This document shows positions 23,359 through 36,000 of a DNA stretch of 64,000 nt, piece after piece (within the stretch, counting starts at the first letter, position 1; each line of letters opens with the position of its first letter). This DNA is from Campanula takesimana. Lineage: Eukaryota; Streptophyta; Magnoliopsida; Asterales; Campanulaceae. Made by a program: the position numbers and the translations under genes. The notes below the pieces were generated by a model that saw only the letters and a program-made list of their open reading frames with translations, did not search any database and was not told the DNA's origin. The stretch spans positions 62,001 to 126,000 of the forward strand of contig JAOWBW010001472.1 of the NCBI GenBank assembly GCA_026119855.1. The letters are read 5' to 3'.

Positions 23359-25021
23359 CTGATTCCTCAAGCTGTGGCTTGCGAGTTCAAGGCGACAAAT
23401 AATGAGGCTGAGTATGAGGCCCTCATCATGGGTTTGGTTACTGCTTTAAATCTAAATGTTAAATTCCTCAATGTTTATAGTGATTCCTTGTTGTTGGTTA
23501 ACCACTTCAATGGATCTTATACAGCTAAGCACAGGAGGATGTCAAGTTATTGCAGCATGTTAAATCGTTGGCTGGACAATTTCAAGAATTTACGTTCCAA
23601 CAAATCCCAAGGGAAGAAAATGCTGAAGCTGACGTATTGGCCAACCTAGGGTCAAGTTGCAGGAGCATATTGAACAATGCCATACCTATAATTCACATCT
23701 TGCATCCTGCAATAGATCAACCTGAAATGAATCAAGTTGATGATCAACCTAATACATCGACTAATTCCTCGAATGAAGAGACATCTTGGACACTGCCCAT
23801 AATAAAATTTTTACAGGATGGAACAGTGCCACAAGGTGTCAAAAATATAAAAGCTTTCAGGATAAAGCTATCAAGATTTATATTAATTGATAATGTACTG
23901 TTTCGTAAGTCATTTACATGTTTGTACATGAGGTGCTTGGAGCCCCAACAAGCTGAACAAGTCTTAAGAGAGCTACATGATGGTGAATGTGGCAATTATT
24001 TTGGGGGCAAGTCACTGTCTTCCAAAGCATTGAGAAAAGGATACTATTGGCCAACCATGCGCAGGATGCAATCAAATATGTTCAGAAATGTGATGCTTGT
24101 CAGAGACATAGCAACATTCTGCACCAACCTGACGAGCCTCTTCATCCTATAATATCACATTGGCCCTTCATGCAGTGGGGAATAGATATCGTTGGAAAGT
24201 TTCCTAAGGCACCTGGGGGCGAAGTATTTATGTTAGCTATGACTGATTACTTCTCAAAGTGGATAGAAGCTGAAGCCTTTGTTCAAGTTAGAGATAAAGA
24301 AGTTATTTCATTCTTGAAAATAAATATCATCAGCAGGTTTGAAGTCCCTTCAAAAATTATTTGTAATAATGGTTCCCAGTTCATCAGCAAGAAGACTTAG
24401 GATTTCTGTACAAGATGGGGAATCAAGTTGATCACATCTACACCAGTGCATCCTCGAGCTAATGGTCAAGTAGAATCAAGCAACAAGTTGATCGTGAACA
24501 ACCTAAAGAAGCGTCTTGATCAGAAGAAAGGAAGATGGGCCGAAGAGTTACCTCTAGTATTATAGGCAGATAGAACTACTCCTAAGACTGCAACTGGACA
24601 AACCCCTTTCTCCTTAGTATTTGGAACTGAAGCTGTATTACCAGTAGAATTCTCCATCCCAACAGTAAGATATGGGCTAATAACTCTAGAGGACAACCAG
24701 ATTGTACTTGTAGAAGATCTTGACACCATTGATGAACTAAGAGATCTAGCAAAAATCAGGATGGCAGCCTACCAACAGAGAATCGCAAAGTCTTACAACA
24801 AGAACGTTTGGATCAGAAGGTTTCAAGTTGGAGACATGGTCCTCAGGAAGGTATTTCAAAATATGAGGAAACTAAATGCAGGAAAACTTGCAGCCAAATG
24901 GGAAGGTCCCTACCTTGTTGACGCGGAAGCTGGTAAGGGCGCATATTGGCTCTCCACCTTGGATGGCACAAGGATACCAAGAAGTTGGAATGCAATCCAT
25001 CTTAAAGAATACTATATGTAA
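23359..25021 (+). pseudogene. Second RNase H and integrase of the Tat-type element
   Basis: After the TAA the second RNase H continues (NNEAEYEALI, then YSDSLL) to about 23560, where the frame shifts. Integrase follows in two frames. The zinc region is damaged: ECGNYFGG has Tyr where His is usual, although CDACQR is kept. The core keeps GIDIVG, but the second catalytic Asp is Asn (CNNGSQF instead of CDNGSQF), near 24365. Stops follow at 24398-24400 and 24562-24564. The C-terminal part (24761-25021) ends IHLKEYYM at 25021. The enzyme is dead. Confidence 0.92.
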
Positions 25022-26045
25022 GTTCTAGCTTGTCCATTCAATTCCGAAAAACATGTATGATTTAATTAGCTTTATTTCAATTTTGTTATTTCAATTTATT
25101 TATCTTTATTAAACACTTACTGACTTAAGCATCGGAGGGCTGTTAGCCAAGCTAACACCCACCCCTAATATGTGTTTGTTTTTCAAGGCAATGCAAAGTT
25201 TCAACTTAGGTCAACATTTTCAACATGTTCAAACGATCTGCTGAGTTGACAATCTAGATGTTCAAAACGATAACAATCAACTTGCTGACAATATGTTGGA
25301 TGAAAGTTCAACTTGTTCAAATATTCAAGTAAGCACTTTGACGTTTAAACTTAATTTTCTTAAAGTTTGTACTCAGGTTTTAAAGGTTTTCACCAACAAA
25401 GGTTTAAAGATTTTACATCTTTCTTAAGATTAAGGTTCATACACCTTCGCCCATGCGCACGTTTTTCACATTTGTTTAAGTTGTAAGTTGGCCAGTGTAT
25501 TTATTACATATTGATTACCATCTTTCACTTAGATAATTTGTGAACTCGAGTTATTTACAATTGGTTGTAACATTAACATGTTACCAAAAAACAAAAGTTT
25601 AAAGGATATAACACCTTTCCATTCATACTGATATCGCCAACTTGTTACATCTTGTATGTTACCTTTCAATTCGTACTAAAGGAACAACTTCAACAAAGTT
25701 GCTTTTCTACTCTATTCCTACCTTACTTACATTACCAAAATGTAGCATCACAAATTTACACTTAGAAATTCAATTGTTCTTGCAACCAAAACGCCAAAGT
25801 ACCAAAATAAAGTTCAAACATACTGAACTATTTTAACATAGCATCCAAAAAGGTTCAACTCATGCTATCACAAGACATTAGTGAACCATAGTGCAACCAG
25901 GGTCAAACATGCCCCAAAAGCAAATTACATCCTAAGGTTATCTAATTGTCTTAGAGGACACCCCCTCTATTTTAAAACCAAATACTTAAAACATAAAGAA
26001 ATTGTTTTTGTTGCTAACAACTTGCAAAAATAAAGAAAACATACC
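25022..26045. other. Tat-type element, non-coding stretch after pol
   Basis: About 1 kb of AT-rich sequence between the end of pol and the antisense gene. No ORF of note on either strand. A further small 3' exon of the antisense gene could hide here. Confidence 0.6.
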
Positions 26046-27658
26046 TCACCCTTCCAGCACTTCATCAACCTTGGTGCCTTGGTTCTCATCAACTTGCTCC
26101 ATTGGCTCCACATCTTGAAGCTTAGAATTGACTTCACCAACTTCTGGAAGAGCACCTGTTATGCCCCTTAAAGAAGCTTTCTCATCTTCCACATTCCATT
26201 CACCAGCTTTACCAGCCAAGTACTCTTCAATCATCTGGATCCTAGCCTCAAAAACCGAGCGCCCATCTTCCCTTACATAGCGGTCCTCTTGATTCTGTAA
26301 TTCATCTCTCATCTTCTTGCTGGATGCTGCCAGCTTGACTGTGAAACCCATAATCTCTACATCCTTCCTCTTAATCTCTGCATCCTTTTCCTTTACAATA
26401 ATCATCGCTTTTTCCTTCTCTGCCTTGGTTTCCTCAACCCGTATATTGGCTTCCTCAGCCTTCATCTTCCACAACTCAACCTCCTTGGTCAGCATGCTCA
26501 CAGCATCATGAATCTACAAAATAACAAGGAATAGGATCAACATCCTGCACAATTTCACAGAAAACCTTAAATCTTATAGGCAACAACATTACCTTTTCAA
26601 CCAGCTTCTCTACCACAGGCTCAGAATAATCAAGATCCACAATCTCCCTCTTCTTCCTCTTGAACAGAACAGCTTCTCCAATCACTAACTTGGGCTTGGT
26701 TGAAACTTCAGCTTTGGGGACAGATTGCATGGGATCATCAACATTAGGCTTCTTGAACCTAGCCAACAAGTTGCTCGCACCGTAGGGGTTGTCAGATTGA
26801 GTAGCTGGTACAAATGATTTTTTATTTTTAGTAAATAAATTGTTTTTTTGAAAATAACTTAAATGCAGGAAAAAGGCCTACCAGAAGACATAGTTTGACC
26901 AGTTCATTCTCTATCACTTTCTGCACCAACAATAGTACCATGATGGACAAATTTCCTTCTGTTGGAAGGTTGTGAACAAACAGCTTCAACAATTACCAAA
27001 GTGTCGTTTAACTTAGGAAACAAGTCGTCATTTCCAACTGCAAACCGGAAGCACAAAAAAGATGAATCAACATGATTAATCAATAAAGCAAAAGAGCAAA
27101 AGTTAAATCCCTACCATCCTGCTTCCAAGTTGAGAAAAAATTCTCCACTCCCTCCAAGCTATCCTTCCTTACATAGAAAAATTTCCTTTTCCAATCTCTA
27201 TCCTGATCAGTGGACTTAGTTACCAGACTATAAGCCTTATTTTTTTTCCCTAAATCCATACCTGTGAGGACCATGTGACCTAAGAATATAGAAGAAAGCA
27301 AGTTCCTCTAAACCTACCCTCAAGTTCAAATCTGCGCTCAACCTGTCCAAAGTAACTAGGTTCTCCATCCTACCAGCATAAGTTGGGTAAAAGCTAGACC
27401 GGTATCTTCAAAGAAACAGGTAATCAAAGGCGAAAAAGGAAAGGTCAAGCTAATGTCAAAGGGATATTCAGGAAAAGCAAGCCACTCAAGGGAAACACAA
27501 TCGGCGGCTAAGTTAGGGTTTGGTGGCAAGAACACAGCAGTTTGGAGAAATTTAGGTTTTAGGGCTTCAATTTGTGTAGGCTCCAGGATACATCTTTCAG
27601 AATCATGGTTGTCTATCAACCCCAAGCACCTAAAACCTTCGGGCAACTCAAAATCCAT
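26046..27658 (-). pseudogene. Spliced antisense gene inside the Tat-type element (broken)
   Basis: Four coding blocks on the strand opposite to gag-pol join through consensus introns. Block 1 starts at ATG 27658 (MDFELPEGFRCLG) and runs to 27115. Intron 27038-27114 (77 bp) follows. Block 2 is 26882-27037. Intron 26805-26881 (77 bp) follows in phase 1. Block 3 is 26593-26804 (SDNPYGASNLLARFKKP). Intron 26514-26592 (79 bp) follows in phase 0. Block 4 is 26046-26513, a Lys/Glu-rich likely coiled coil ending in TGA. Each intron has GT...AG and joins frames correctly. Lesions: a frameshift near 27361, another at the A8 run near 27250, and a TGA near 26900. The block 1 pattern (including DWKRKFFYVR) resembles the plant 'putative gypsy type transposon' family (Transposase_28, PF04195) from memory. 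Antisense ORFs are known from Tat elements; their role is not. Confidence 0.75.
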
Positions 27659-27956
27659 GTCAATTTCAAGCTAAAAACAGACAAAGAAGAGGGTAAATTG
27701 GAAACTCACCGGAGGTTTTTTCTTCAAAGCAACTTCTATTTCTCTCTCTCTGCAGAAATGGAGGATTAAATTCACAATGGGGTTATTTATGTTGATGGAT
27801 TTGACGGTTCTAGACCCCTACTAAAACTCAAGAACCTAGAAACTTCCCTAAACCGCTAAATCCAACCGCTCAGATAAAAACTTTCGCCACGTGTTTGCGA
27901 CCTAGAGATTTTTGAACTCCAAGAAACTATCTTTGAATTCAAAAATCAGGGTCAAT

Positions 27957-28524
27957 TGTTTGGGCTAGAGTTTTTATCTTCATTTCCATCTTGAATGTCT
28001 CAACTTGGCACAATATCTTGACCCTTCAAGTTGTCACCAAACAGAATTACAGGTATATTAACTAACACGTTTTATTTGAATTACATCTCTTATCCTATTT
28101 TTCAGGAACACAACGCAAGTAGTGGGACACGATTCCAAAATTACATGTGACCAAATTTGACTCAAAGACCAAGTCAAAACGAACGACTCTTATCAACAAC
28201 GAAGAAGATATGGTCTAACCAACTTTCCGAGATACACGGCCTCATTAGCAAAGTCTATGATCGTTCTCTTATAAATAGTTTCACACCATTTGTAATGCAC
28301 ACACATGCACCTTTACTGATTTACTTATCTCTGTTCTCGATCATTGCATGTTCATCACCATTACTAATAAAATATCATCTTTGAGGTTTTATGCCGGCGA
28401 ACAATTTGTTCAAGGGCTTTCCTCGTTAATTATCGTGTCAGCTTGTTCTTGAATCTTTTACAATTTCATTCCATTGTACCCAATTTTATTTCTTAAAGTT
28501 GAATTACAAAATTTGTCCAAAACA
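27957..28524 (+). repeat. 3' LTR of the Tat-type element
   Basis: 568-bp direct copy of the 5' LTR. It is preceded by AAAAATCAGGGTCAAT (27941-27956), a weak purine-rich primer tract. Confidence 0.95.
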
Positions 28525-28681
28525 TTAAGATTAGCATATTTGGTTTCCAATTTTTTTCAAATCTTCCACCACTGCAATTGTTTATGTTTCTTCTTTCTTC
28601 AACAATTTGATTTCAGCCTTCATGGAATTGAGTTGAAGCTTTTCCCTTTCACTAACCTCTTGATCAACCGAATGAAAAAAC

Positions 28682-29393
28682 TAGGGGTGATCATGGTCCG
28701 GTCTGGTCCATTTTTTTGACAAAAAATCATAGAACCAGAACCGGAACGAATACTCTGGTTCTATAAAAATTTTGAACCTGAACCAAACCAATACTTGCGA
28801 GAACCAATATACTGGTTCTGGTTCTATTGGTCTGGTTTATTCCGGTTAAAATCATTTGAAGTTCATTTGTTTTCAAATAAACCAATACCTGGGAGGGAGA
28901 AAGGCGGCGTAGTTGAAGAGTCTAAGACTAAAGTTTCACTCTCTGGGTAAACTGAAAAGAGGATATGATATGAAAAATAAAATTTGAAAAGTGAAAATAA
29001 CTTAATAAAGATTAGGAGTCTAGGACTTGGCTTTGGCGATTTGAGACCTTAGGGCGTAGGTTCGGTACAAAGTTACAAATAAATAAATGAGTACTTTTTT
29101 ATAAAGCAATTTAAATGGATCTTTAAAAAATTATAATGCAAATTTAAGTATATAATTTTATTAACTATATAATAATACATATAAAATAAATATATATAGT
29201 ATATATGCACAACTGGTGTAGTTCGGTTCTATCCGGAATCAATTTTACCAAGAACCAGGACCGAACCAATATACTGGTTCTTTAATATTTTGGAACCAGA
29301 ACCAAACCATATGTACTGGTCTAGTCTAGTTTTAGCTGGTCTGGTTCGGTTCCTTTGGTCCGGTCCGGTTCCAATTTTTTTTGCTCACCCCTA
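28682..29393. mobile_element. hAT-type non-autonomous element (712 bp)
   Basis: Ends TAGGGGTGATCATGG and TTTTGCTCACCCCTA are imperfect inverted repeats. The 8-bp flanks GAAAAAAC and GAAAAAAA differ at one base. Both ends are filled with repeated ACCAGAACC/GGTTCTGGT strings; the middle is AT-rich and non-coding. An 8-bp TSD and TA...GG ends fit hAT elements. Confidence 0.75.
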
Positions 29394-29879
29394 GAAAAAA
29401 ACCCGTAATATAGCCGGGAATTCTACACAAAACAAACAAAAAATAATGTTAATTTACTATTGCATATCATCTTCCATTACTCAAACATTACAAAGGCAAA
29501 AAAACAATTTTTACAGAACTTCATAGTTTGGGCACCCTATAGATCTTCTTCCTGGGTTGTCGGTCGTCCATGAGGTTCACATAGGTGCAATTCAATTGCA
29601 ATTGCAGTACCTCTCAACTCCAATGTCGGTTCTCTTAAATTTCTTGAACCCAAGATCAATTCGAGCTCTCTCTCATGTAAATTGTGAGATCCCATCAACA
29701 ATTACAAAATCAACCTTGACTTCCTCCCGATTCCACCTCAATTCAGGTCGCTTTTCTCCCAATTGTATATTATGAATAACTGGTATTTGGGTTTTCAAGT
29801 AAACTAGGGTTTCAGTTAGTTGGATTTAATAACGATGGGGCAAGTTGAGTATTGTTATATCCGTCCATGTTCTATCCAC
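29394..29879. other. Interior of the inverted-repeat element, no gene recognised
   Basis: A 72-codon open frame at 29557-29775 is not recognised and has no clear start context. It may be captured host sequence, but nothing proves it. Confidence 0.4.
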
Positions 29880-30353
29880 GTTATGTCCAAGTTAAATCTC
29901 ATCAACTATCGTTAGGTTAGGTTAGGTTTTGTTAGGTTTTTCTAACAATATTGGATGTCATTAGGCCATTTAGTTTTAATAGAAATGTATTTAAAGTAGG
30001 ATGGTTAACACTACTAAAAAAACATGGGTGGTTAAAAGCGGAGCTTAGTCACAGTACAGTGGCTTAGAATGTCGATTGACCCTTTTTAAATAAAACAATG
30101 AAGTAATCAAATAGTTCTAACTCAAGTGGTATCCAGTGTTAGCTTATGGTCTTAACCAAGGGAATGCAACTCTTTGTGTTTGAGAAATACATTAATGATA
30201 TACTCCCTCCGTCTCATAATAAGAGGTACAAATTTCTTCTTTGGTTTCCCATCGATAAGTCACATTACCTAAAATAGAAATTTCAAAAATAATACTTCTT
30301 TATTAAATGGTGCCCACTTGTCATACTCACAAAAACTATCCACTTACTATTCC

Positions 30354-32834
30354 TGTCACGCCCTGAATCTCGAGGCCCTGTTTGGTACCTCGAACCAAGT
30401 ACGTGAACTCTACTATAAAACCAACCTAATACCATAAACATGTCGATGAAAAACCACATCCGCTATGCAAAAGCCGGAAACATAATAAGTCACGACTAAT
30501 GAAACTACACCTCAACGAGATTATAACTCGGAGACTATTTACAAGTACGGAAGAAAGAACGACTACCCAAAAGACAACAGTATTTACATAACACTATACA
30601 ACCAAGGCCTCACGACAAGAGAATATACAAAAGCTCCGTAGAGCAACTATCCCAAAAGAGTATAACCTGCTCCGAAAATTCCCGCAACATCAGATCTCAC
30701 TGCGTACTACCTCTAGCTTTCCTGTGAACTAAGGAAAACAAATGGAAAGGGAACGGGGTGAGATAAATCTCAGTAAGTTACTAATGCAGCTACATGGCAT
30801 AATATCATGCAAATCAACTGAATAGCTGAATCATATAACAGCATAACTGAACAACAGATATCACACAACATGAGAGGCTCCCTATCGCCAACCGTCTCAT
30901 ACCAGTTGGAAATAACGACCAACTCATCATGCAGAATACAAGACTGAAATAAACACATAACAAAGGATACTGAGCCAAGGTTCCCCCAAAAGGATATAAC
31001 AATCTAAACATCATCAATAGAGCCGCATCGAAGAGCAGCATCAACAGGGAAGCATCAAAGAGCTAAAGCAGGGGTTCCGGAACCAAACAACAACAAGAAC
31101 AACAGGGGGAGGGAATGACAAAAAGTCATAACCCAAAACGTGTAGCTAAAATACTTACACAAGGGAGCTAGCTCATCCCAACCAACACCATCATGGAAGG
31201 GGTAAAAAGGGGTTACCAGTGAAGAACATTATAATGAACTTGGCTCAAGTGTCATTATAATATCCATCACTGCCCAACTCAACCAAGTAAAACCAGCTGG
31301 ACTTTTAACTATTGCACAATAAGTGTATGATTCCAAAATAGGGAACCATACCAAGTACATCATAAAGATGATAAACTACTCATAAAGAGCCTAACAACCA
31401 AGTACATTAGAAACATTTCTCAAACAAAGGATTTCAAAGTAGGAAACCCCACAAAAGCATCATAAAGATGTACAACACCAAAAAGAACCCAAACGGTTAC
31501 ACATTTCATACTTGATCACAAACGGACCAATCTTACTACTTTTGTGTTCCACAATAACTATCTAGGTACCCTAGGATATCACCTAAGACCTAGACCACGA
31601 TTGAACCATAAATTAATTAGATTAGAACAGTTTAGTTTCTCCAACCCCTTGGGCGGCCGCCCACAACCATCTGTGCGGTTGCCCAAAACACAACTCTCAA
31701 GCCCTAAAATCTTCCAGACTGATGGGCGGTTGCGTACCCCGTTTGGGCGGTCGCCCAAACCCTGAAACTGATGAATTTTTATTCTTTTCCTTTTATTTCT
31801 AAATTCACCGTCTCAAAAGTACTGTCACCATTTTTATCTAACTCAATTGAGTCCATTACTGAATTCAGCAACACCAAAATCACTTTTTTAACACAATAAA
31901 TTTCAACTTACCCAATCACTTACCACAAAGAAACAATTACCATCACAATTATCACATAATAAATATATGAACATTTTTATAATAAAAAGGGGAATAGTAA
32001 CTTACCTACTACGGAAATAATATCGAAGAAATTATATTTTGATCGGCTAGAAATGATCTACTCTACTCCCTGAACATTTTGGTGAAGTCGGATTTTAGAA
32101 CGGAATGATAATGAAAGAGGAATATTTGAAAATCTTGGTCGAAAGCCTTCTTCTGTTCTCAAGGCCAAGGGACGGAGAGTATTTTGATGCTGAGAGTCTG
32201 GAATGACTTAATTGTGAAGTCTTTTAGATCATTTATAGATTTTCATAAAAGCCCCTCTAGAATTATTATTGACACTTAAACCTCACATCTCTCATTTATA
32301 TACACCTCATGCATGGAATGAAATAAGAGAAAGGCTGATCATTTAGTTTTGTTTTTATACAAAGAAAAACAATCCATGTGATTTGCAGTTGACCAATGGA
32401 AACCAAGTAGATAAGTCAACTAAGAAGGCTAGTCAATTCTTTCTCAAATATAATCAAAATATTAGTAAGCAAATATAAACCAAGATAGTGTTTCCCCAGG
32501 CCCCCACCCAACAACAATAGGTCGTCAAATTGACCAAAACTAGTAGGTGAAGTGTCCAAACATTAGGGTAGTCAACGAAAGTCAACTCATTTAAATATAT
32601 TTCATTTGATGAATTATTATCCACTAAAAAAATTTCATAAAAACGTTTTACAAAGTTAAATTAAGAAAATAAATATTATTTTGAAAGCTCTAAATGTCTA
32701 GAGTAAGTAGCATTTTTCGGATTTAAATTTCGAATAGGTCAAGTCAGTCATTTAAAATAAGAAAACTAACACAAATTAAATTATAAGATAATATTCTCTA
32801 GAAAATTTATATGAAATTGGGACGGGTCGTCACA
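30354..32834 (-). repeat. 3' LTR of the LARD-like element
   Basis: 2481-bp direct copy of 36001-38452. The purine tract is at 32835-32847. The stem-loop copy is at 30755-30777, and the palindromes GGGCGGCCGCCC (31651-31662) and GGGCGGTCGCCC (31745-31756) are present. Confidence 0.93.
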
Positions 32835-35800
32835 CTCTCTCCCCCTTAAAAGAAATTCTCCCTCGAATAATAAATAATGCTTGCCACTCTTAGGTAATTC
32901 CTTCAAGAAAACTTAATCTCTCACTTGATCTTAAGATCTCTTTTTCGGTTATCGGCATCACAGGTGTACCAATTCTGAATCATAAATGATCTATTTCTGA
33001 TTAGCTTTACACTCTCAATCAACCCTTAAATCATTAACACCCATAAGTTTTACTTTTCTGGTTCATCCCTATCATATATTATTTCCACAAACATCCCGCG
33101 TAATCATACTACTACCTGAACAAATAAGGGAAGGAATAACACCAACGATTATAACATAGAAGCACATATTAGGAAGGTAGACCGGGTTACTCAATCCATT
33201 ATAATAGAACACTATTGAGGCGTTATCAATTATATGATACTCCTACTGCAAAATTCATCATCATATATTCCTATACCTTTAGGATATTGATGTGCCACAT
33301 CCGAATATTGTCAACCCAAGAATCCAATTATATACACGAAAATTTACCGTTATCAGCTATTCGATCAACTATGATTATTCAATTTCATCCCATTATATAT
33401 TGTTTCTAATTGTATGGGTAACTTACTTGGTCTTGTGAATCTCTTTAAGTGCCTATCGTCGAATTTCCACTAATACAATCATCTTTCTTATATGATAAGG
33501 CATAATACAGTCATAATCTTTGAATTTCTCAACCCACTTGCATTAACTCATATTTATCTTTTCTAAGAAAATATATCCATCAAATATTGATAGTCTAATA
33601 ACATAACATTTCGAACTTGGTCCCAAAAAAAAAAAAAATCTGCTAAGGCAATATCAATAAAATCACAATCAATCCCAAGTCATAGATAGTTCTATTTATC
33701 AAGAGTTAATCCTCGAAACATATACAACTACTTTATCACCTTGAATCGTTACATACCTCAATCTCTATTTGGAAGCATCACTATAGATAATGGATTTATC
33801 AATTTTTACTATAATGGGTAATGGGGAAACTTGACATATCTCCAAGAAAACATAACACTGGTCATACCTTTTAAGATAACAGTGATACTAGTCAAATCCA
33901 CGAAACAATATCAATACTGAAATTGTCATCAATCATCATTTCAATATTTGAAAACTGATTTCACACTTATCAATCCCTACTAAAGTCAAGAAGTTCCCAG
34001 AAATATGTGTATCTCATTTTACATATTTGTATCCACTTGTAGAGATCAATAAATACCTGAAGGAACCCATTGCAAAACAATACATCCTCTAACTCCTGCT
34101 AGATCTTGCGAAACATTGTTTCTTTCAAGCAATTTTAATATAATCCCAAATTGATATTAATTCTCAGCCTACGACTTGGTGTATGTCAATATGTCCTTAA
34201 GTAATTCACCCCCAAAATCAAATTATGATTTGAAAATAACATTCCTCGATACCACTAGACCATTTATCCATCTAAATGACATAATCACGAATTCATAATA
34301 AACATACCTAATATGAGAAATTGTCTTCGATATATCCTCATATTTGACCTTTGACCAATAATAGCCACTTATCAATCAAACTCAGACTAAACCACTGATC
34401 AACTTCAGGAATTTACTAATTCACCAATATAAGATAACAAGTACTAATTCGTCATAGTGACCTAGTTGAGCTCTCTGAAAATATCCAATTTAGACCCAAA
34501 ATCCCCTAATTCGGATTTCGATGAATTAGATAAGAATTTATTAAAACTCAATCCACACTTGAGTTATATATCATGGACTGCTGCAAATAAAATAAATTGT
34601 TTTTCTGGGAATAATACGAATGTTTACTTGATCTATAAAATATGATATTTAAGAAGTTCTCATAAAAACATACAATTTAGCCTAAAGAATCACTCTATTA
34701 CGAGCTCGGATGTATTTCTTACGATATATCTAAAGTTCACACTATTCAATATATCTCTATGGTTCTACAGAACCAAGACTCGAATTTTGGGAACAAGATA
34801 CAGAAAATCATCTTATGAAAATAAGATCATTGGAAAGGTCTTTAAAATATAGTCAAATTAGACACTTGAATCATCAAATTCCAATTTAAAATGATTAACT
34901 TACGATCATTTTAATTTACTAATTTCTTCAAAACTGTAAACAATTCAATAGCACAAAAATCGAGATTCTGGAGCAATTCAACGCCTATCTAAAATTACAA
35001 AATTAATCAAACGGAAAGCTCTCAAAAAGTTAATCGATTTAGGCTCAAAATCACTTGAATCCGGTTTTAAATGAATAAGTTATGACTAATCACAATTCAA
35101 TCAAGCTTCCGAAACTACACATGGACTGATCTGAAACATTTACAAACTTAGTGACCAAAATGAAATATCCGAAAATACTCATCTTCAAGCTTTCCCCTAA
35201 TCTCTGAAACACTTTTCTTCCATGAAGATTAATATAACTTCTCACAAGAGATGCATCCACTTATAATCCATTATGCTTCTAAGCAAAGTCACACATACCA
35301 GTATAGAAATATTCACCACCAATCGATGGCAAACAAGAGATTCGTGACACATAAGCTAGGCCATACCACTTAACTCATCAATATCCTGTATAGGTGACAT
35401 AACTAAATCACCTTATATATACCAGTAGCAATCACGTAGTTTCGTATTCGAGAATACACCTCAACATAAATCACAGAATGAGGACAAACATGCGTATATA
35501 GCACGAAACATTGTCCACTTACAAAATAGATACGCCTACATCTTCCAAGACTCGCACTCTCGATTCTCAAACCATCTAACCCCAATGGAACCAATACTAT
35601 TAACACCAGTCCTATGTCTGGTATACCACAAGAGAAGAAACACTCGACGTCAATATCACACCCTTAACCCAACCAACTAAAGCTATAGACCCTATCCAAA
35701 CTTATAGTTAACCAGGGACCCGTATTTTCAAATCAAATTAATTTCCATAAATCCAAAAGAATACATATCAAAATCATTGAAACAAAGTACAAAATATCAT

Positions 35801-36000
35801 TAATCACCCTAATTTCTCAATAAACTCATTCGTCTCAATTCTTCGACCCCAAACCTTAATAATAAAGGCAACTAGTTGACCTCAAATAAAACTTAGTTTT
35901 TCTAAACCTCTCACAATCGTAACATTCAAGTATCCAGGCCTATTCAATATCATAGTTCTTATTCCCTTTCAAGATCTAATCCCAATGCTCTGATACCAAC
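32835..36000 (-). other. Non-coding interior of the LARD-like element
   Basis: AT-rich (about two-thirds A+T by eye), with short ATCA-rich phrases and no conserved coding motif on either strand. Internal regions of LARDs are thought to keep RNA structure rather than protein; nothing here shows which parts matter. Confidence 0.85.
35987..35998 (-). promoter_or_regulatory. Primer-binding site (initiator-Met tRNA type)
   Basis: Minus-strand TGGTATCAGAGC, two bases after the 5' LTR. It is complementary to the 3' end of plant initiator methionine tRNA, the usual primer of many plant LTR elements. Confidence 0.92.

Larger units (their letters stand above)
18690..28524 (+). mobile_element. Ty3 (Tat-type) LTR retrotransposon, complete but coding-dead
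   Basis: 9835 bp, TG...CA, with LTRs of 570 and 568 bp and a perfect TSD (TTAAG at 18685-18689 and 28525-28529). I counted about 18 substitutions and two 1-bp indels between the LTRs (about 3.2%), giving an age near 1-2 million years at common rates. Plus-strand gag and pol (19314-25021) are broken by several stops and frameshifts. A second RNase H domain in pol and an antisense gene between pol and the 3' LTR both point to the Tat lineage. Confidence 0.95.
18394..30070. mobile_element. Large inverted-repeat (Mutator-like) element holding a Ty3 and a hAT insertion
   Basis: About 190 bp at 18394-18582 recurs inverted at 29880-30070 with roughly 80-85% identity; shared strings include GCTCCGCTTTTAACCACCCA and AAATGGCCTAA. 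Between them lie a 9.8-kb Ty3 element (18690-28524) and a hAT-type element (28682-29393). Without these the element would be about 1.1 kb with no clear ORF. I found no clean TSD. Long TIRs suggest a Mutator-like origin. Confidence 0.6.

Noticed and set aside
26046..26501. A stand-alone host coiled-coil gene
   Set aside because: It lies wholly inside the Tat-type element and continues through introns into blocks 1-3.
27671..27709. A further 5' intron (GTGAGT...TTTTTAG) in the antisense gene
   Set aside because: At 39 bp it is shorter than plant introns usually are; splice-like ends may be chance.
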